DNA from: Mycolicibacterium xanthum
GTDB lineage: Bacteria; Actinomycetota; Actinomycetes; Mycobacteriales; Mycobacteriaceae
Direction: 5' to 3'
DNA length: 64,000 bases
Assembly: GCF_019710635.1 (NCBI RefSeq)
Contig: NZ_JAIFZS010000008.1
Span: 62,001-126,000 of the forward strand
The translations under genes were made by a program, and so were the position numbers. Positions 36,842 through 45,244 of this stretch are shown here, in pieces; positions within the stretch are counted from its first letter, which is position 1, and each line of letters opens with the position of its first letter. The notes under the pieces were generated by a model. That model saw only the letters and a list, made by a program, of their open reading frames with translations. It did not search any database and was not told where the DNA came from.

Positions 36842-37396
36842 ATGAGCCCTGCCCTCGAGCTGACCAGCGTGCCTCCCTGGGCGACCACGCCGACCCGGCC
36901 CGATGCCGACACCACCGGCCGATCGTGGACGGTGATCGCCTTCGGCCCGGCCGGCGCCGGGGTCGCACACCGTTGGAGCGCGCAGCTCGCCGCCGCCGGG
37001 ACCGGCTCCGCGCCACGGGTGCACGAGATCGCCGACGGCGCCGACGACGCGGCCCGCGCCGCGCTGGGCGCCGACCTGGCCGACGCCCGGGTCGGCTGGC
37101 GGCTGATGATGGCCGGGCCGGCGGACGCGTGCCTGCGGCTGCGGGCGCATGCGGTGACGCTGGGCGTCGCCGACGACGAGATGACCGTCGCCTCCACCGA
37201 CGTGACCTCGCGCTCGGTGCAGTGCGTGCACTGCCGCACGGTCACCAGCGCCGCGGTGCAGCTGGAGGACGTGGTGCCGTGCGCGGGCTGCGGGCGCAAC
37301 CTGCTGGTCTACTACCACGTCTCCCGCCGCCAGGGTGCGCACCTGGGCTTCATGGTGGACGCCGAGCGGCAGGACGTCCGGCAGGGGGCGTCGTGA
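36842..37396 (+). CDS. dmmA: DmmA-like subunit of a dimethylamine monooxygenase/N-demethylase
   Basis: A 184-residue protein matching the DmmA-like family by length and layout: an alpha/beta N-terminal domain (WTVIAFGPAGAGVAHRWSAQ, then GWRLMMAGPADACLRLRAHA) and a C-terminal zinc-ribbon or rubredoxin-like segment with two Cys pairs (CVHCRTVTS and VVPCAGCGRN). It probably passes electrons to, or stabilises, the heme demethylase encoded two genes on. First gene of a three-gene cluster; its TGA overlaps the next GTG (GTGA). Assignment relies on gene order with the PDR reductase and DUF3445 protein. Confidence 0.75.
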   Translation: MSPALELTSVPPWATTPTRPDADTTGRSWTVIAFGPAGAGVAHRWSAQLAAAGTGSAPRVHEIADGADDAARAALGADLADARVGWRLMMAGPADACLRLRAHAVTLGVADDEMTVASTDVTSRSVQCVHCRTVTSAAVQLEDVVPCAGCGRNLLVYYHVSRRQGAHLGFMVDAERQDVRQGAS

Positions 37397-38358
37397 CCGG
37401 CGACGGGGGCACGCTCAAGCTGGTCGTCACCGCGATCGACGATTCCGTCGACGACATCCGGACCCTGACGTTGATGCACCCCGACGGCGCCCCGCTGCCG
37501 TCGTTCACGCCCGGCAGCCACATCGTCGTGGAGTGCGGCGGGACCGAGCGCCGCGCCAACGCCTACTCCCTGACCGGGGACGGGATCGCCCCGGCCGCCT
37601 ACGTGATCTCGGTGCTGCGTTGCCCGCCGGAGTCCGGCGGTTCCGGCGGATCCCAGTGGATCCACGATGAGCTGGCGGTGGGTGACAGCGTCGTCACCCG
37701 TCCGCCCCGCAGCGCCTTCGCGCCGGTGCTGCGGGCCCGCCGCCACCTGCTGGTGGCGGCGGGCATCGGCATCACCCCGATGGTGTCGCACCTGCGCAGC
37801 GCGCGGCTGTGGGGCCGCGACGCCCGGCTGATCTACATCCACCGGCCCGGGCGCGGGGCCTACCTCGACCAGATCGGCGAACTCGCCGACCACACGTCCA
37901 TTCACACCCGGCGCGCGGAGTTCACCGACGAACTGATGGCCGCCCTGGCCGATCAGCCGTTCGGCAGCCATCTCTATGTGTGCGGTCCGGCGTCGTTCAT
38001 CGAGTCCGTGACCGCTGCGGCGGCCGGGTTCGGGTGGCCGGCGAGCCGGGTGCACATCGAGCACTTCGGCTCCGCGGCACTGGATCCGGGGGAGCCGTTC
38101 GACGTGCACATCGCCTCCACCGGAGAGGAATTCACCGTCGAGTCCGGGGTGTCGCTGCTGGAGGCGTTGGAGAGCCGCGGCTACGACATCGCCAACCTGT
38201 GCCGGCAGGGGGTCTGCGGGGAGTGTCGCATCCCGGTGGCGCGCGGGGCGATCACGCACCGCGACCTGTTCCTCGGCGACGCCGAAAAGCAGGCCGGCGA
38301 ATCGATGATGGCCTGCGTATCCCGCGCCGGTGGAGAGTCTTTGGAGTTGAACCTGTGA
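37393..38358 (+). CDS. PDR/VanB-type ferredoxin reductase of the N-demethylase
   Basis: A 321-residue NAD(P)H-dependent electron-transfer protein with three domains: flavin-binding (GSHIVVECGGTERRANAYSLTG, residues 35-60), NAD-binding (LLVAAGIGITPMVSHLRSARL and LYVCGPASFIESV) and a C-terminal plant-type [2Fe-2S] domain (ANLCRQGVCGECRIPVARG, with the fourth Cys in MMACVSRA). Typical of phthalate dioxygenase reductase and vanillate demethylase reductase. GTG start overlapping the dmmA-like stop; its own stop overlaps the DUF3445 start. It should supply electrons to the heme demethylase. Confidence 0.88.
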   Translation: MTGDGGTLKLVVTAIDDSVDDIRTLTLMHPDGAPLPSFTPGSHIVVECGGTERRANAYSLTGDGIAPAAYVISVLRCPPESGGSGGSQWIHDELAVGDSVVTRPPRSAFAPVLRARRHLLVAAGIGITPMVSHLRSARLWGRDARLIYIHRPGRGAYLDQIGELADHTSIHTRRAEFTDELMAALADQPFGSHLYVCGPASFIESVTAAAAGFGWPASRVHIEHFGSAALDPGEPFDVHIASTGEEFTVESGVSLLEALESRGYDIANLCRQGVCGECRIPVARGAITHRDLFLGDAEKQAGESMMACVSRAGGESLELNL

Positions 38359-39347
38359 GTGCAGAGCGGTTGTTGTCCGCACCGGACCTGATCGAGACCT
38401 TCCCGTTTCCGTTCGCCGCCGACACGTACCGCTACAGCACCAACGTGGAGCCGGCCGGATCGGCGGTGCACACGCCGGCCGGGCGCTGGGGCGAGCGGGT
38501 GGTCGACGTCGACAGCGAATACGAGCGCGAACTCGCCGAGCGAGCCGAGATCCTGGCCGCCGACCCGACCCGCTACGCGGTGCTGCCGCATATGCGCCCG
38601 GCCTGCTGGGACACCATGCTGACGCTGATGCGCGAGCTCGCGTCGGCCTATCCGGAGTCCATGTCGCTGACCCGCGAGGGGACCGGGTGGCGTTGGCGCA
38701 ATGACCGTTTGGGCATCATCCAGGACTTCGCGGTCGGCGACGACGCGACGCTGCCCGCCGAGCCGCTGGCCTACATCGCCGGTCAGGTGCAGGAGGACAT
38801 CGTGCTGCTCGACCAGCGCGACGGCGACCTGTTCGGCGACGCCGGTGTGGTCACGTTCGCCGCGGACTGGTCGTTCGGGTTCGACGTCGGCATGACGTTC
38901 CTGGAGATCCACGGCCCGGTGCCGCGGCTGCGGGAGACCGGCGTGATCACCAGGGCCCGGGAATTCCTGCTGCGGCTGCAGCCCGGGGAGACCTATCGGC
39001 GCACCAACTGGACCATGACCATCGGTCGGCGCCTTGATGTTTCGACCGAGCTCTACCACGAATGGGGTCCGGACCGACGGATGATCCTGACCGTCGCCGA
39101 CGACGAATTCGGCGGGCTGGTGCATCTGCGGGTGGAGGTGCAGCACCTGATCCGGCTGCCCGAGTCGGGGTCGATCTGCTTCCTGATCCGCACCTACATG
39201 CTGCCGCTGGCCGACGTCGCGGCGTTCGCGCCGTGGCGGGAACGCGCGGCGACGGTGCTGGCCGAGCTGCCCGACGACATCGCCGATTACAAGGGCATCA
39301 TCGCCTACCGCGACCGTGCGGTGGACTACCTGCGCAACGCCGGCTGA
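38355..39347 (+). CDS. Heme-dependent oxidative N-demethylase (DUF3445)
   Basis: A 330-residue protein of the DUF3445 family, to which the heme-dependent oxidative N-demethylase and dimethylamine monooxygenase catalytic subunit belong. Recognisable segments: FPFPFAADTYRYSTNVEPAG near the N-terminus, DVDSEYERELAERAEIL, LGIIQDFAVGDD, FGFDVGMTFLEIHGPVPRL with a candidate heme-ligand His, and the C-terminal LIRTYMLPLADVAAFAPWRER. It would convert a secondary methylamine to the primary amine plus formaldehyde. Substrate range is uncertain. Coupled to the reductase by GTGA overlap. A terminator follows, then a convergent ammonium transporter. Confidence 0.82.
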   Translation: MSAERLLSAPDLIETFPFPFAADTYRYSTNVEPAGSAVHTPAGRWGERVVDVDSEYERELAERAEILAADPTRYAVLPHMRPACWDTMLTLMRELASAYPESMSLTREGTGWRWRNDRLGIIQDFAVGDDATLPAEPLAYIAGQVQEDIVLLDQRDGDLFGDAGVVTFAADWSFGFDVGMTFLEIHGPVPRLRETGVITRAREFLLRLQPGETYRRTNWTMTIGRRLDVSTELYHEWGPDRRMILTVADDEFGGLVHLRVEVQHLIRLPESGSICFLIRTYMLPLADVAAFAPWRERAATVLAELPDDIADYKGIIAYRDRAVDYLRNAG

Positions 39348-39384
39348 CGCACCACGCGAATCCCGCCCGCCAGGCCGCAACGCG

Positions 39385-39418
39385 AAATCGCCCGGATCCA
39401 CCAGGATCCGGGCGATTT
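39385..39418. terminator. Bidirectional terminator between DUF3445 and the amt operon
   Basis: Perfect 15-bp arms 39385-39399 and 39404-39418 with loop ACCA. The outer AAATCG/CGATTT ends give short A/T tracts on both strands. Lies between convergent stops at 39347 and 39433. Confidence 0.8.
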
Positions 39419-39432
39419 ACGCTGCCAGGGGA

Positions 39433-39651
39433 TCAGTAGACGGGTGGCTCACCCTCGGCCGCCGGGCCCTTCTCGACCGGGGTGTGCTCGATGATGGACT
39501 TGTAGGCGTGGTTCTCGTGCTGGATCATCCGGACGAAGAACCCGATGAACAACACCACCGCGAGGATGAAGAACAGCCAGGTGCCGAAGCTGTTGCCGCC
39601 GAAGGTGAAGACCACTCCCGGCTCGTCGTAGCTGGTGATCGGGCTGAACAT
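39433..39651 (-). CDS. Small membrane protein downstream of amt, 72 aa
   Basis: Starts MFSPITSYDEPGVVFTFGGN, then one long hydrophobic helix (FGTWLFFILAVVLFIGFFV, residues 22-40) and a soluble, Glu/Pro-rich tail. Its ATG directly abuts the amt stop codon with no gap, so translation is coupled. Unknown family. Inference: an Amt-associated subunit or regulator of the transporter; it is not PII, and no glnK/glnD lies here. The frame has a clean membrane topology and good context, so it is probably real. Confidence 0.7.
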   Translation of the reverse strand: MFSPITSYDEPGVVFTFGGNSFGTWLFFILAVVLFIGFFVRMIQHENHAYKSIIEHTPVEKGPAAEGEPPVY

Positions 39652-40983
39652 CTACTTGACCTCCTCGGTGATGACCATGACGGCGCCGTTGACCTTCATC
39701 TCGGTCACCGGGATGCCCTCGGGGTACGGGGTGGCGGGAACCTCGGAGAGGTCCAGGCCCTGTTCCTCGACCTCGGGCGGGATGCGTAGCAGGCCGGCCT
39801 TCTTGAGTAGCAGCGACAGCAGGTAGGTCGGGATGAAGCCGAGCGCGGCGAACACCAGCGCACCGACCAGCTGTCCCCAGAACGAGATCGACGGGTTGCC
39901 ATCGGTGTTGGGGTAGCCGGCCAGGAAGATGCCCGCGACGATGAGCGAGTACAGGCCCATGCCGCCGTGCACCCCGACCGCGCCGACCACGTCGTCGATC
40001 TTCATCCTGTCCAGCAGCTTGCCGATGTAGGGGATCAACCCGCCGCCGACGAGGGCGATCACGAAGGCCAGCGCCGGGTGGTACAGGTCGAGGCCGGCCG
40101 CACAGGCGATGACGCCGGCCAGGCCGCCCGAGATCGTCCAGAACGGCTCGCCGCGCGACATCACGTAGGCCCCGATGATGCCGCCGACCAGGCCCATCAG
40201 GGTGTTGAACGCGAAGGCGGACAACGTCGTCGGGCTGCCGTAGATGGTGGCGTAGCCGGTGGGGCCGTAGATCACACAGCCCATCAGGAAGCCGAAGAAC
40301 CCGGTGAAGATCAGGAACAGGCCCAGCAGCGTCAGCGGCAGGTTGTGCGGCCGGATGGTCACCGCGGTGCCGTCGGGCAGGAACCGCCCGATGCGCGGGC
40401 CGAGGTTGATCAGAATGCCCAGTGCGGCGAACCCGGCGATCATGTGCACGCAGCCGGCCGCGCCGACGTCGTGGAAGCCGAGCTTGGTGAGCATCCACCC
40501 ACCGCCATGCCAGCCCCAGGCCGCGCCGATGATCCATACCACCGAGCCGACGAACACCGTCAGGATCAGGAACCCACTGGTGCGGATCCGCTCCAGCACC
40601 GCACCCGACATGATGGAGCCGGTGGTCGCGGCGAACAACGCGAACGCACCCCAGAAGATGCCGCTGGCCGGGTCCGCGGTGTTCGGGCCCATGTTCTCGC
40701 TCCACGGCAGCGCGGCCTTGGCGGCGTCGCTGAACTCGATGAAGCCGGTCGGCATCGCGTTGTAGAGGAACCAGCCGACGAAGAAGAACGACGCCACGAT
40801 GGTGGCGAACGCCAACAGGTTCTTCATGGCCGTGGCCAGGACGTTCTTCGACCGGGATGCGCCGATCTCGTACGCCAGGAAGCCGGCGTGGATGAGCATC
40901 ATCAACGCGATCGACATCCAGTAGAAGAACTCGTTGTTGACTGCGGTCATGGACGCAAGAGCGTCCTCGACTTCGGGTGTCAA
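39652..40983 (-). CDS. amt: Ammonium transporter Amt
   Basis: A 443-residue Amt/Rh-family channel with about 11 membrane helices. Pore features: ASRSKNVLATAMKNLLAF in helix 2, GCVHMIAGFAALG with the first pore His, and VGAVGVHGGMGLYSLIV with the second. The C-terminal cytoplasmic tail ends TEMKVNGAVMVITEEVK. The start is a TTG five bases after GGAGG. It faces the methylamine demethylase cluster and precedes a small membrane protein. It may take up ammonium or methylammonium released from amine oxidation. Upstream on the minus strand a TTGACA at 41100-41105 could be its -35. Confidence 0.9.
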   Translation of the reverse strand: MTPEVEDALASMTAVNNEFFYWMSIALMMLIHAGFLAYEIGASRSKNVLATAMKNLLAFATIVASFFFVGWFLYNAMPTGFIEFSDAAKAALPWSENMGPNTADPASGIFWGAFALFAATTGSIMSGAVLERIRTSGFLILTVFVGSVVWIIGAAWGWHGGGWMLTKLGFHDVGAAGCVHMIAGFAALGILINLGPRIGRFLPDGTAVTIRPHNLPLTLLGLFLIFTGFFGFLMGCVIYGPTGYATIYGSPTTLSAFAFNTLMGLVGGIIGAYVMSRGEPFWTISGGLAGVIACAAGLDLYHPALAFVIALVGGGLIPYIGKLLDRMKIDDVVGAVGVHGGMGLYSLIVAGIFLAGYPNTDGNPSISFWGQLVGALVFAALGFIPTYLLSLLLKKAGLLRIPPEVEEQGLDLSEVPATPYPEGIPVTEMKVNGAVMVITEEVK

Positions 40984-41157
40984 GGGGACCTCCGCCTTGG
41001 GTTGGGGATGGCATTGGAGCCCACCGCGTTTATCCGCAGTGTTCTCGATGTACTGACGGTGTACGAGCCTTGACGCTAACTGTGAGAATGTGTCCCGCCT
41101 GTCAAGGGGCGTTAATTCCGCGTGAAGTCAGCCGAAGCCCTGTGTTACGAAATCCGT

Positions 41158-43179
41158 ATGGCCTCAGCACCGGAACCGCCCTCGCCGTTTCACGATCTCG
41201 ACGCATTTCTGGCGTTGCCCAGGGTTTGCGGTCTTGCGGTGTCCCCCGACGGATCCCGTATCGTCACCACCGTCGCGCAACTCGACGACGCCCGTAGCGA
41301 GTTCGTCGGTGCGGTGTGGGAGCTCGATCCGGCCGGGCGGGCGCCGGCCCGGCGTATCACCCACGGCCGCAAGGGCGAGACCGCACCCCACTTCAGCGCC
41401 GACGGCGACCTGCTGTTCCTGGCCGTCCGGCCGACCGCCGGGGAGGACGACGGCGAGAAGGCGGGAAAGTCGCTGTGGCGGCTGCCCATCGAGGGCGGCG
41501 AAGCCGTCGAGGCGGCGTCCTTTCCCGGCGGGGTCGACGCCGCCGTGTCCGCCGGCGCGGCCCGCACCACGCTGGTGGTGTCCTCCCGGCTGCCCTCGGC
41601 CACCGATCTCGACGACGACCGGCGGCTGCGGGCGCTGCGCAAGGACGCCAAGATCTCCGCGGTGCTGCACACCGGATACCCGGTCCGGCATTGGGATCAC
41701 GATCTCGGTCCCGGGCAGGCACACCTCTTCGAGGTGGGCGAGGACGCCGACCGGCACCGCGACCTGACCCCGGATCCCGGGACCGCGCTGCGCGACGCGC
41801 ATCTCGACGTCAGCCGCGACGGCACCTTCGCGGTGACGACATGGAACGTCGCCGCGCCCGGCGCCGCGGTCCGCAGCACGCTGATGCGCATCGAGGTGGC
41901 CACCGGGCAGCGCACCACGATCGCCGACGACCCCGACGCAGACCTCGGCGCACCGGCCGTCTCGCCCGACGGCCTTTCAGTGGCGTTCACCCGCGAAACC
42001 CTGTCCACCCCGCGCCGGGCCCCACGGATCACGCTGTGCGTGCAGCGCTTCGGAGCCGAGACCGTCGAGCTCACCGGGGAGTGGGACCGGTGGCCGACCT
42101 CGGTGACGTGGACCGCCGACGGATCGGGGCTCATCGTCACCGCAGACGAGAATGGTCGCGGCCCGGTCTTCGGCGTCGACCCGGTCAGCGGCGCGGTGCG
42201 CCCGATCGTCACCGACGACTTCACCTACTCCGACGTACGCACCGCACCCGGCGGGGTGATCTTCGCACTGCGCAGCTCGTATTCGACGCCCGCACACCCG
42301 GTGCGGATCGACATGGATGCCGGCGCCCCCGCGACGGTGACTCCGCTGCCGTGCGTGCCGCTTCCCACGCTGCCCGGCTCGCTCATTGAGGTCAGCGCCC
42401 CGACCGGCGACGGGCACACCGTGCGGTCCTGGCTGGCGCTGCCCGATGCGGCGGATCCGGCACCGCTGCTGCTGTGGATCCACGGCGGTCCACTCGCGAG
42501 CTGGAACGCATGGCACTGGCGGTGGAACCCGTGGCTGATGGTCGCGCGCGGGTTCGCCGTCCTGTTGCCCGACCCGGCACTGTCGACGGGCTACGGTCAG
42601 GACTTCATCCAGCGCGGTTGGGGCGCATGGGGATTCGCGCCGTACACCGACCTGATGGCCGCCACCGACGCCGCCTGCGCGCACCCGCGCGTCGACGGGT
42701 CGCGCACCGCGGCGATGGGTGGTTCGTTCGGCGGGTACATGGCCAACTGGATCGCCGGGCACACCGACCGGTTCGCCGCGATCGTCACGCACGCCGGCCT
42801 GTGGGCGCTCGACCAGTTCGGCCCGACCACCGACGGGGCCTACTGGTGGGCCCGCGAGATGACCGGCGAGATGGCGGCCGCGAACTCACCGCACCGGTTC
42901 GTCGCCGACATCGCCACCCCGATGCTGGTCATCCACGGCGACAAGGACTACCGGGTACCGATCGGGGAGGCGCTGCGGCTGTGGTACGAGCTGTTGAGCC
43001 GATCGGCGCTGCCCGCGACCGACTCCGGCGCCACCGAGCACCGCTTCCTCTGCTTCCCCTCGGAGAACCACTGGGTGCTCAACCCCCAACACGCCAAGAT
43101 CTGGTACCAGGTGGTGACCGCGTTCCTGTCCAGGCATGTGCTCGGGGAGGACGTCGAGCTGCCCGAGACCCTCGGGTAG
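41158..43179 (+). CDS. S9-family prolyl oligopeptidase-like serine peptidase
   Basis: A 673-residue enzyme with an N-terminal beta-propeller (repeated SPDG motifs such as GLAVSPDGSRIV and APAVSPDGLSVAF, residues 20-400) and a C-terminal alpha/beta hydrolase domain. Catalytic Ser in MGGSFGGYMANWIAGH, Asp in VIHGDKDYRVPIGEAL, His in FPSENHWVLNP; oxyanion region LLWIHGGPLASW. No signal peptide, so cytoplasmic. It likely trims peptides, acyl-aminoacyl peptidase-like. Start: ATG of MASAPEPPS, without a clear ribosome-binding site; a GTG 12 codons upstream is an alternative. Confidence 0.88.
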   Translation: MASAPEPPSPFHDLDAFLALPRVCGLAVSPDGSRIVTTVAQLDDARSEFVGAVWELDPAGRAPARRITHGRKGETAPHFSADGDLLFLAVRPTAGEDDGEKAGKSLWRLPIEGGEAVEAASFPGGVDAAVSAGAARTTLVVSSRLPSATDLDDDRRLRALRKDAKISAVLHTGYPVRHWDHDLGPGQAHLFEVGEDADRHRDLTPDPGTALRDAHLDVSRDGTFAVTTWNVAAPGAAVRSTLMRIEVATGQRTTIADDPDADLGAPAVSPDGLSVAFTRETLSTPRRAPRITLCVQRFGAETVELTGEWDRWPTSVTWTADGSGLIVTADENGRGPVFGVDPVSGAVRPIVTDDFTYSDVRTAPGGVIFALRSSYSTPAHPVRIDMDAGAPATVTPLPCVPLPTLPGSLIEVSAPTGDGHTVRSWLALPDAADPAPLLLWIHGGPLASWNAWHWRWNPWLMVARGFAVLLPDPALSTGYGQDFIQRGWGAWGFAPYTDLMAATDAACAHPRVDGSRTAAMGGSFGGYMANWIAGHTDRFAAIVTHAGLWALDQFGPTTDGAYWWAREMTGEMAAANSPHRFVADIATPMLVIHGDKDYRVPIGEALRLWYELLSRSALPATDSGATEHRFLCFPSENHWVLNPQHAKIWYQVVTAFLSRHVLGEDVELPETLG

Positions 43180-43189
43180 CGTCGCGTCC

Positions 43190-44452
43190 ATGAGCGACGG
43201 ACAGGTCGAACGCGAACACGACATCGTCGTCTACGGGGCGACCGGATTCGCCGGGAAGTTGACGGCGCAATACCTGGCCGCCGCGGGCGGCTCCGCGCGG
43301 ATCGCGCTGGCCGGCCGGTCCGCCGAGCGTCTGCTGGCGGTGCGCGAGTCGCTGGGGGAGAACGCCCAGTCGTGGCCGCTGATCGTCGCCGACGCCGCGC
43401 AGCCCTCCACGCTGGCGGCGATGGCGGCCAGCACCCGGGTGGTGGTCACCACCGTCGGGCCGTATCTGCGCTACGGGCTGCCGCTGGTCGCCGCGTGCGC
43501 GGCGGCGGGCACCGACTATGCCGACCTCACCGGGGAGCCGCTGTTCATCCGGCGGTGCATCGACGAGTACCACAAACAGGCCGCCGACAACGGGGCGCGC
43601 ATCGTGCACGCCTGCGGGTTCGACTCCATCCCCTCGGATCTGACCGTGTTCGGGTTGTACCGCCGGGTCCAGCAGGACGGCGCGGGCCAGCTCGGCGACA
43701 CCAACTTCGTGGTGCGGCGTTTCGCGGGCGGGGTGTCGGGCGGCACGGTGGCCTCGATGGTCGAGCTGGCCCGGGAGGTCTCCGCCGACCCCGAGGCGCG
43801 CCGCGTGCTCAACGATCCCTACACGCTGAGCCCGGACCGCGCCGCCGAGCCCGAACTCGGGGGTCAGCGCGACGCCCGGTGGCGCCGTGGGCGCGACATC
43901 GCCCCCGAGCTGGACGGGTACTGGGTCGGCGCGTTCGCGATGGCGCTCCCCAACACCCGTATCGTGCGGCGCTCCAACGCGCTGCTGGACTACGCCTACG
44001 GCAGGCGGTTCGAGTACGCCGAGCAGATGAGCCTCGGGCGCTCGGTGCTGGCGCCGCTGGCCGCGGCGATGACCACCGGGGGAAACATCGCGACGATGGA
44101 GCTCGGCGGCCGGTTCCTCGACCGGGTGCCCCGCAACGTGCTCGAACGCGTGCTGCCCAAGCCGGGTACCGGTCCCAGCGAGCAGGCCCGCGAGAACGGC
44201 CACTACAGCGTCGAGACCTACACGACGACGTCCGCCGGGGCCCGCTACGTCGCCCGGATGTCCCAGCAGGCCGACCCCGGGTACAAGGGCACATCGGTGC
44301 TGCTCGGGGAGAGCGGCCTGGCGCTGGCGCTGGACCGTGACAAGCTCTACGATCTGTACGGCGTGCTGACACCGGCGGCGGCCATCGGGGATGCGCTGAT
44401 CGACCGGTTCCCCGCTGCCGGTGTGGCATTCGAGACGTCGCGACTGGCCTGA
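43190..44452 (+). CDS. Saccharopine dehydrogenase-like / trans-acting enoyl reductase family protein
   Basis: A 420-residue NAD(P)-binding protein, homologous by position and features to Rv2449c. N-terminal Rossmann motif HDIVVYGATGFAGKLTAQYL, LAGRSAERLLAVRESLG, VVTTVGPYLRYGLPLVAACA and CGFDSIPSDLTVFGLY. These are typical of the saccharopine-dehydrogenase-like group that includes the mycobacterial trans-acting enoyl reductase of phthiocerol/glycolipid synthesis, but true lysine-pathway function is unlikely. A hydrophobic stretch near residues 265-285 may associate with membrane or lipid substrate. ATG ten bases after the peptidase stop, so probably cotranscribed. Confidence 0.83.
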   Translation: MSDGQVEREHDIVVYGATGFAGKLTAQYLAAAGGSARIALAGRSAERLLAVRESLGENAQSWPLIVADAAQPSTLAAMAASTRVVVTTVGPYLRYGLPLVAACAAAGTDYADLTGEPLFIRRCIDEYHKQAADNGARIVHACGFDSIPSDLTVFGLYRRVQQDGAGQLGDTNFVVRRFAGGVSGGTVASMVELAREVSADPEARRVLNDPYTLSPDRAAEPELGGQRDARWRRGRDIAPELDGYWVGAFAMALPNTRIVRRSNALLDYAYGRRFEYAEQMSLGRSVLAPLAAAMTTGGNIATMELGGRFLDRVPRNVLERVLPKPGTGPSEQARENGHYSVETYTTTSAGARYVARMSQQADPGYKGTSVLLGESGLALALDRDKLYDLYGVLTPAAAIGDALIDRFPAAGVAFETSRLA

Positions 44453-44565
44453 TCCGGCGGCTCGGAAGACCCTATTGGCCGCGATCGAATTGGACTAGTG
44501 TCGGCGGAGGGACGTGACACCCCGCAGCGAAATCCTCGCGGCTAACCACAATGAAGGTGGGCACA

Positions 44566-45189
44566 ATGGCAGATCTCGATGATCTCTTCGCGCAGATCCC
44601 GGTACAGGACATCGCAAACAGACTCGGTGCGGATCAGGGCGAGGTGAACAACGCGATCAAGACCTTGGTCCCGGCACTGGTCGGCGGGCTGGCGGAGAAC
44701 GTCGAGTCGAACGAAATCGACTCGACCGAGCTCGAGTCCGCCGTCGCCGAGCAGGGTTCCAGCAATCTGCTGGACGGCGGCGTCCAGGTCGACCAGGTCG
44801 ACGAGAAGCAGGGCGACCACATCGTGTCGCGCATCTTCGGCGGCAATGACAGCGACGCCGTCGCTTCCGCGCTGGCAGGCGGTGGGGCCGGCGGCAGCGA
44901 TCTGATCAAGCGCCTGCTTCCGATACTGGCCCCGATCGTGCTCGCCTACATCGGCAAGCAGTTGGGCCAACGGGGCCCGGCGCCCGCGGGCACGGGCGCG
45001 GGCACCCAGGCCGGGGCGGCCGGCGGGGGCGGGCTCGGCGACATCCTCGGCAGCATCCTCGGCGGTGGTGCCGGTGTCGGCGGTGGTGGGAACAACCCGC
45101 TCGGCAGCATCCTGGGCAGCGTTCTGGGCGGCGGCCAGAACGGCGGCCTCGGCGACATCCTGGGCGGCCTGCTGGGCGGGAAGAAATAG
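44566..45189 (+). CDS. DUF937 protein with Gly-rich C-terminus
   Basis: A 207-residue protein. The DUF937 domain occupies residues 1-125: MADLDDLFAQIPVQDIANRL, VPALVGGLAENVESNE, DGGVQVDQVDEKQGDHIVSRIFGG, and a hydrophobic helix LIKRLLPILAPIVLAYIGKQ. The remainder is a low-complexity Gly-rich tail with repeated LGDILGSILGGG-type units, in four or so degenerate copies. AAGGTGG lies five bases before the ATG. Function unknown; the tail could self-associate. Between the reductase and valS with its own 113-bp upstream region. Confidence 0.85.
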   Translation: MADLDDLFAQIPVQDIANRLGADQGEVNNAIKTLVPALVGGLAENVESNEIDSTELESAVAEQGSSNLLDGGVQVDQVDEKQGDHIVSRIFGGNDSDAVASALAGGGAGGSDLIKRLLPILAPIVLAYIGKQLGQRGPAPAGTGAGTQAGAAGGGGLGDILGSILGGGAGVGGGGNNPLGSILGSVLGGGQNGGLGDILGGLLGGKK

Positions 45190-45244
45190 CGCCGGGCGGT
45201 CGGGGCGCCGGAAGTGGTCCGCGGCTTCTTCCTAGAATGGCGCG

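Noticed and set aside
41068-41107. Inverted CCTTGAC/GTCAAGG between amt and the S9 peptidase as a regulator site (e.g. GlnR)
   Set aside because: Arms are 26 bp apart and coincide with a TTGACA -35 hexamer for amt, and the spacer does not fit a nitrogen-regulator box convincingly.
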